From NCBI GenBank assembly GCA_022402405.1, contig JAKRSG010000243.1:1-10373 (forward strand): a DNA stretch of 10,373 bases, written 5' to 3'. This DNA comes from Bacteroidia bacterium. GTDB taxonomy: Bacteria > Bacteroidota > Bacteroidia > UKL13-3. Position 1 is the first letter of the stretch. Each line of letters begins with the position of its first letter. Of the stretch, positions 7,291-10,373 are shown piece by piece. The notes beneath the pieces were generated by a model. The model was given only the letters and a program-made list of their open reading frames with translations, had not been told where the DNA came from and did not search any database. A program made the position numbers and the translations under genes.

Positions 7291-7330
7291 AAAAAGCCGC
7301 ATGCGAAAAATCGTATGCGGCTTTTTTTTT
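7291..7330 (+). terminator. Intrinsic terminator downstream of sucD
   Basis: A GC-rich hairpin has arms gccgcatgcg (7296-7305) and cgtatgcggc (7312-7321), which pair over 10 bp with a single G-T wobble around the loop aaaaat. The A-run at 7291-7295 extends the stem against the T-run. Nine Ts (7322-7330) follow directly. It lies 15 bp after the sucD stop and separates sucD from the dioxygenase gene. The flanking A-run could let it work weakly on the other strand, but no minus-strand gene ends here. Confidence 0.95.
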
Positions 7331-7379
7331 ATCAAATTGTTTAGAAATAGTCTAAATTGCATTCCTAAATTACCTACAC

Positions 7380-8171
7380 ATGAACTTAATTAATTCGAGT
7401 TTATTTACCCATGAAGGCATTTCAAAAATGCGCGAAGAATTTAATTCTGCCAAGCCATACCGTCATTTGGTAATAGACAATATATTAACCTCAGAAATTG
7501 CAGATCAAATCTATAATGCCTTCCCTAAAGAAGAAGTATTTAACAAACGTTACAAAGGCGTAAACGAATTTAAAGCAGAAGGCTCCAATTTTGAAGATTT
7601 CCCTGCTGTTTTTAGTCAGTTAAAAGAGGCATTCCACTCAGCAGAATGGTGTAAAATAATGAGCGATATTACTGGCATCGACGAGTTATTTTCTGTTCCC
7701 GATGCGCTTGGCGGCGGCTTACACCAAGGTGGAAACGGCAGTTTTTTAGATATTCATATAGATTTTAATATCCATGCAGATAGAGGTATCCATAGAAGAA
7801 TAAACCTGCTGGTATTTTTTAACAAAGATTGGAAAGAAGAGTACGGCGGACATACAGAATTATGGAATGCAGATATGAGTAACTTAGATAAAAAGGTTTT
7901 TCCGGCATTTAACCGCTGCCTAATCTTTGAAACCAATGAAATTAGTTACCATGGCTATGCAGCTATTTCGGTTCCAGAAAACGTAACACGTAAATCGTTT
8001 TACGCATATTATTATACCCAACTAAGAGAAGATGCGGTAAAGTATCACGACACTGTATTTAAAGCCCGACCAACCGATAGCGCTGTAAAGAAAACCTTAA
8101 CACCCATTAAAGAAGGTGCTAAGAATTTTATAAAAAGGCAACTTAGAAATTTAGGAATTACGTTTAAATAA
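7380..8171 (+). CDS. 2-oxoglutarate/Fe(II)-dependent dioxygenase family protein (prolyl 4-hydroxylase-like)
   Basis: This 263-residue protein has the double-stranded beta-helix signature of 2OG-Fe(II) oxygenases. The iron ligands are H126 and D128 in DIHIDFN (124-130) and the distal H191 in SYHGY (189-193), and R204 in VTRKSFYAYYYT would bind the 2-oxoglutarate carboxylate. The N-terminal PYRHLVIDNIL (26-36) is a common entry to this fold, as is YGGHTELW (155-162) between the metal ligands. All catalytic residues are present, so it is probably active. The hydroxylated substrate cannot be read from sequence; relatives act on protein prolines, small molecules, or sit in polysaccharide loci. A basic C-terminal tail (238-263) may contact membrane or nucleic acid, which is a guess. 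The gene follows the sucD terminator, so it has its own promoter in the preceding 49 bp, although no good consensus is visible. It ends 26 bp before the large membrane-protein gene, which suggests cotranscription. Confidence 0.88.
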   Translation: MNLINSSLFTHEGISKMREEFNSAKPYRHLVIDNILTSEIADQIYNAFPKEEVFNKRYKGVNEFKAEGSNFEDFPAVFSQLKEAFHSAEWCKIMSDITGIDELFSVPDALGGGLHQGGNGSFLDIHIDFNIHADRGIHRRINLLVFFNKDWKEEYGGHTELWNADMSNLDKKVFPAFNRCLIFETNEISYHGYAAISVPENVTRKSFYAYYYTQLREDAVKYHDTVFKARPTDSAVKKTLTPIKEGAKNFIKRQLRNLGITFK

Positions 8172-8197
8172 ACACCTATTTCCTTTTATTTTGTGTT

Positions 8198-9820
8198 ATG
8201 CTTCTAAGTCTCATTTTATTGTTATACGGCCTGAGCCTATCCTATTTAATTGGGAGATTAAGTTGGGCAGGTTTAAAGAATGTATTTAACCTACCAGAAG
8301 AGTTTATACCTCATCTGAGTATTTTCCCTATCATTGGCCTCGCAGCTATGAGTCCGATTGTAGGCATTTACCATTTGTTCTTTAAAATAGATTTAGTTGT
8401 ACATTTCATTTTTATAACCCTATTACTCGTTTTTTATAAGTCGTTACCAAAATATTTGGCAGAGGCTTGGATACTTATAAAAAAGGAATTTGTTTTAATC
8501 TCTCTATTAGTTTTTGGCGTCTTACTTTCTATTGTTTTAAGACCCGGAACAGGAGATATTGCCGATTATCATTTGCAAGCCATACAATGGGCAGAACGCT
8601 ATGCTAATATTCCAGGATTAGGTAATTTTAACCGTCCGCTGGCCAACAATAATTGGTGGTTTAACCTGCAAGCACTCGTTGGATTTTATCCCTTAGGAGT
8701 TCCATCTGTTTATGTAGGCAATTCATTGTTTTTTATAAGCACATTTCTCTGGTTTTTCCTCTCCCCTAGCGTTTCTAAGGCACAACAATGGATGAGATAC
8801 ATCTTTTTATTATTTATGATAATGGCCTTTAAAACAGCCTTTATTGGAGCAGTAACGCCCGATATTGTTATTACCCTTACACTCTATATTTTACTGGATA
8901 TTTTTATACTAGCTAATTTCCATAAAGCCGATTATAAAGCCTATTTAGTATTAAGTGTATTGTTTATATGTTGGGCACTCACCGTTAAGGCTACCGCTAT
9001 AACCTATGGTATGTTGTGCTTACCTGCACTCTTTGTTTTGCTCAAACAAAAAGACTTCAAAAGCTTGGTTCAGCTTATTGGTTTAGCATGCATTTTTCTG
9101 GTGCCTTGGCTTGTCGGAAATGTAATTGTAAGCGGCTACCTGCTATATCCTTTTCATCAGATAGACTTATTTAATTTTGACTGGAAACTACCAGCAGAAG
9201 TGCTAAAATTTGAAACATTTAGCATTAAAAGTTGGGGCAAAGTACCGTTTCAAGATATTTATTATACTGCCACGTTAAGCATAAAAGATTGGTTGCCTTT
9301 ATGGTTTTCTAAACTCGATTTTTTAAATAAATCTTTGGTTGTTTCTTTTGCTCTTTCTACACCCGTTTTATGGATATTGGTTTGGAAAAGAAAAGAAATA
9401 TTATGGCTGATCCTATTTGTTTTACTCGGTTTTTTAGTCCTGTTTTTAAATGGTCCGCACCCGCGATTTTTATTTGGATACATGGTAAGTACGCTAGCCT
9501 TAATGGCATACGTGTTGGCAGAAAAATTTCCTTTTCATTTGGCCAAGCCTTTCCTAACAATCTTTACCGGAGTAATGGTAGCATTTGTGTTGGTTCAGAC
9601 CGTAATAAAAGGCGATTTACAACAAGGTGTTTTAGTGCCTAAAGCATATCCGAAAACCAGTTTAGAGACTATAAACTTAAACGGCTTTAAAGCTTATAGC
9701 ACGCCACATGAGGGCATTTGCTGGGACCAATTCCCGAGCACCTATTACATGGTACCAGGCACCCAATTAAGAACCAACCAAGTAGAAGACGGATTTAAGA
9801 GTGTTACCACTTCTTTTTAA
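8198..9820 (+). CDS. Polytopic membrane protein, LIC_10190-like, possibly GT-C-type
   Basis: This 540-residue protein has about 12-14 hydrophobic segments (for example 2-20, 41-60, 65-80, 97-113, 198-216, 222-240, 248-266, 291-316, 400-417, 424-441, 450-470) and a hydrophilic C-terminal tail of about 70 residues. After the fourth membrane segment comes a loop with GDIADYHLQAIQW (119-131) and IPGLGNFNRP (138-147), then NGPHPRFLFGY (418-428). The acidic first loop, the RF motif before a membrane helix and the C-terminal CWDQFP...DGF pattern resemble the LIC_10190 family of membrane proteins and, in overall plan, GT-C glycosyltransferases that use lipid-linked sugars. This assignment comes from memory of the motifs and needs a profile search. 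It is probably involved in surface glycan or lipid modification, together with the dioxygenase 26 bp upstream and the convergent GT2 glycosyltransferase, but no substrate can be named. Its last 17 bp overlap the 3' end of the glycosyltransferase gene. The start ATG at 8198 gives an immediate first membrane helix. Confidence 0.75.
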   Translation: MLLSLILLLYGLSLSYLIGRLSWAGLKNVFNLPEEFIPHLSIFPIIGLAAMSPIVGIYHLFFKIDLVVHFIFITLLLVFYKSLPKYLAEAWILIKKEFVLISLLVFGVLLSIVLRPGTGDIADYHLQAIQWAERYANIPGLGNFNRPLANNNWWFNLQALVGFYPLGVPSVYVGNSLFFISTFLWFFLSPSVSKAQQWMRYIFLLFMIMAFKTAFIGAVTPDIVITLTLYILLDIFILANFHKADYKAYLVLSVLFICWALTVKATAITYGMLCLPALFVLLKQKDFKSLVQLIGLACIFLVPWLVGNVIVSGYLLYPFHQIDLFNFDWKLPAEVLKFETFSIKSWGKVPFQDIYYTATLSIKDWLPLWFSKLDFLNKSLVVSFALSTPVLWILVWKRKEILWLILFVLLGFLVLFLNGPHPRFLFGYMVSTLALMAYVLAEKFPFHLAKPFLTIFTGVMVAFVLVQTVIKGDLQQGVLVPKAYPKTSLETINLNGFKAYSTPHEGICWDQFPSTYYMVPGTQLRTNQVEDGFKSVTTSF

Positions 9821-10373
9821 AATCGCCGCGAGAGAAGAATTTTTCTATTAGGCAATACAACAATATAAAGAAATATCTGCTACCCATTTCGCGAATCTTT
9901 AGGTTGGAAACCCCGTGTTTTCTGTTTGTCCAGCTATTAGGCAACACCGCATAAGAATACCCACGGATAATTGCCTTTAACGGAATCTCAACCGTAAGGT
10001 TAAAATGCGGCGATAAAAAAGGCTTAACCCCATCAATGGTTTCGCGTTTGTATAGTTTAAAAGCATTGGTTACATCATTGTATTTGATGCCAAATAAAAT
10101 ACGAACCACATTATTAAAGAATCTATTTAAAAACAGTTTGTGACTAGGATAATCATATACCTTACCACCCTGACTCCAACGCGTTCCAAAGACACAATCA
10201 TAACCCTCGAGCATTTTATTATAAAAGGCAACCAAATCGGATGGCGAATCGCTTAAATCTGCCATAACAATGGCCACACAATCGCCCGAGAACCTCTCTA
10301 AACCATAACGAATGGCATATCCAAATCCGTTAGGACCCGCATTAGTGTGCACCACTAGGCTTGGGATAGCTTT
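9804..10373 (-). CDS. GT2 family glycosyltransferase, C-terminal part, 5' end outside window
   Basis: The minus-strand frame is open to the right edge and ends at TAA (plus-strand 9804-9806), leaving 189 visible residues. The GTG at 10355 is an internal valine, not the start. NAGPNGFGYAIRYGL (11-25), then the strand VAIVMADLSDSP (33-44) with the nucleotide-sugar/metal-binding acidic residues D39 and D42, and FGTRW (62-66) identify a GT-A fold family 2 enzyme, close to dolichyl/undecaprenyl-phosphate sugar transferases. Downstream, YNDVTNAFKLYKR (98-110), SPHFNLTVEIPLKAI (121-135) and EMGSRY (162-167) are typical of one well-conserved subgroup. The end (167-181) is moderately hydrophobic and could lie at the membrane, but no clear pair of membrane helices of the GtrB type is visible. 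About the first third of the protein is missing. It probably transfers a sugar from a nucleotide donor to a lipid carrier or glycan acceptor in a surface-polymer pathway. The gene is convergent with, and overlaps by 17 bp, the membrane-protein gene. Confidence 0.88.
   Translation of the reverse strand, partial: KAIPSLVVHTNAGPNGFGYAIRYGLERFSGDCVAIVMADLSDSPSDLVAFYNKMLEGYDCVFGTRWSQGGKVYDYPSHKLFLNRFFNNVVRILFGIKYNDVTNAFKLYKRETIDGVKPFLSPHFNLTVEIPLKAIIRGYSYAVLPNSWTNRKHGVSNLKIREMGSRYFFILLYCLIEKFFSRGDFKKKW

Noticed and set aside
9370..9642. 90-codon plus-strand and antisense frames inside the membrane-protein gene
   Set aside because: They are out of frame with a long, clearly membrane-protein coding sequence and have no independent support.

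Overview
The window looks like a chromosomal segment from a Bacteroidota bacterium. The sequence is AT-rich. None of the start codons with visible upstream sequence has a convincing Shine-Dalgarno motif (the bases before them are A/T-rich, e.g. caaaataaaat before 3452). The gene families also fit this phylum: a RecQ with an extra C-terminal helix-turn-helix, a TPR/hybrid histidine kinase with one membrane helix, an alkyltransferase-like protein with a PAHRV motif, and a LIC_10190-like membrane protein. This assignment is an inference from style and families; there is no rRNA or other phylogenetic marker here.

Layout from left to right. (1) Positions 1-468 hold the C-terminal part of a PIN-like (DUF4935-type) protein that enters from the left edge. 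A very AT-rich stretch without a gene follows (469-896); it carries only imperfectly placed inverted repeats. (2) recQ lies on the minus strand (897-3038). It is divergent, across 60 bp, from a plus-strand pair: an alkyltransferase-like DNA-lesion-binding protein (3099-3434) and a CxxC carboxymuconolactone decarboxylase/AhpD-family protein (3452-3811). (3) A secreted-N-terminus TPR hybrid histidine kinase with a C-terminal receiver domain (3861-6326) comes next, then sucD, the succinyl-CoA ligase alpha subunit (6395-7276), which ends at a strong intrinsic terminator (7291-7330). (4) The right part is a likely cell-surface or glycan region: a 2OG-Fe(II) dioxygenase (7380-8171), a large polytopic membrane protein (8198-9820), and on the minus strand the C-terminal part of a GT2 glycosyltransferase (9804-10373) that leaves through the right edge. 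Its 3' end overlaps that of the membrane-protein gene by 17 bp.

How the genes may work together: recQ and the alkyltransferase-like gene both serve DNA repair and share a short intergenic region. The AhpD-like protein may add a thiol/redox function to the same transcription unit. The dioxygenase, membrane protein and glycosyltransferase may act together on a surface polymer. The kinase is an orphan with no obvious partner in the window, and sucD is TCA-cycle housekeeping without its sucC partner next to it.

I do not see a CRISPR array, an insertion sequence, an RNA gene, or a clearly new multi-gene system. The most useful leads are the accessory-looking left edge, the repair/redox cluster around 3039-3811, and the dioxygenase-membrane protein-glycosyltransferase group.
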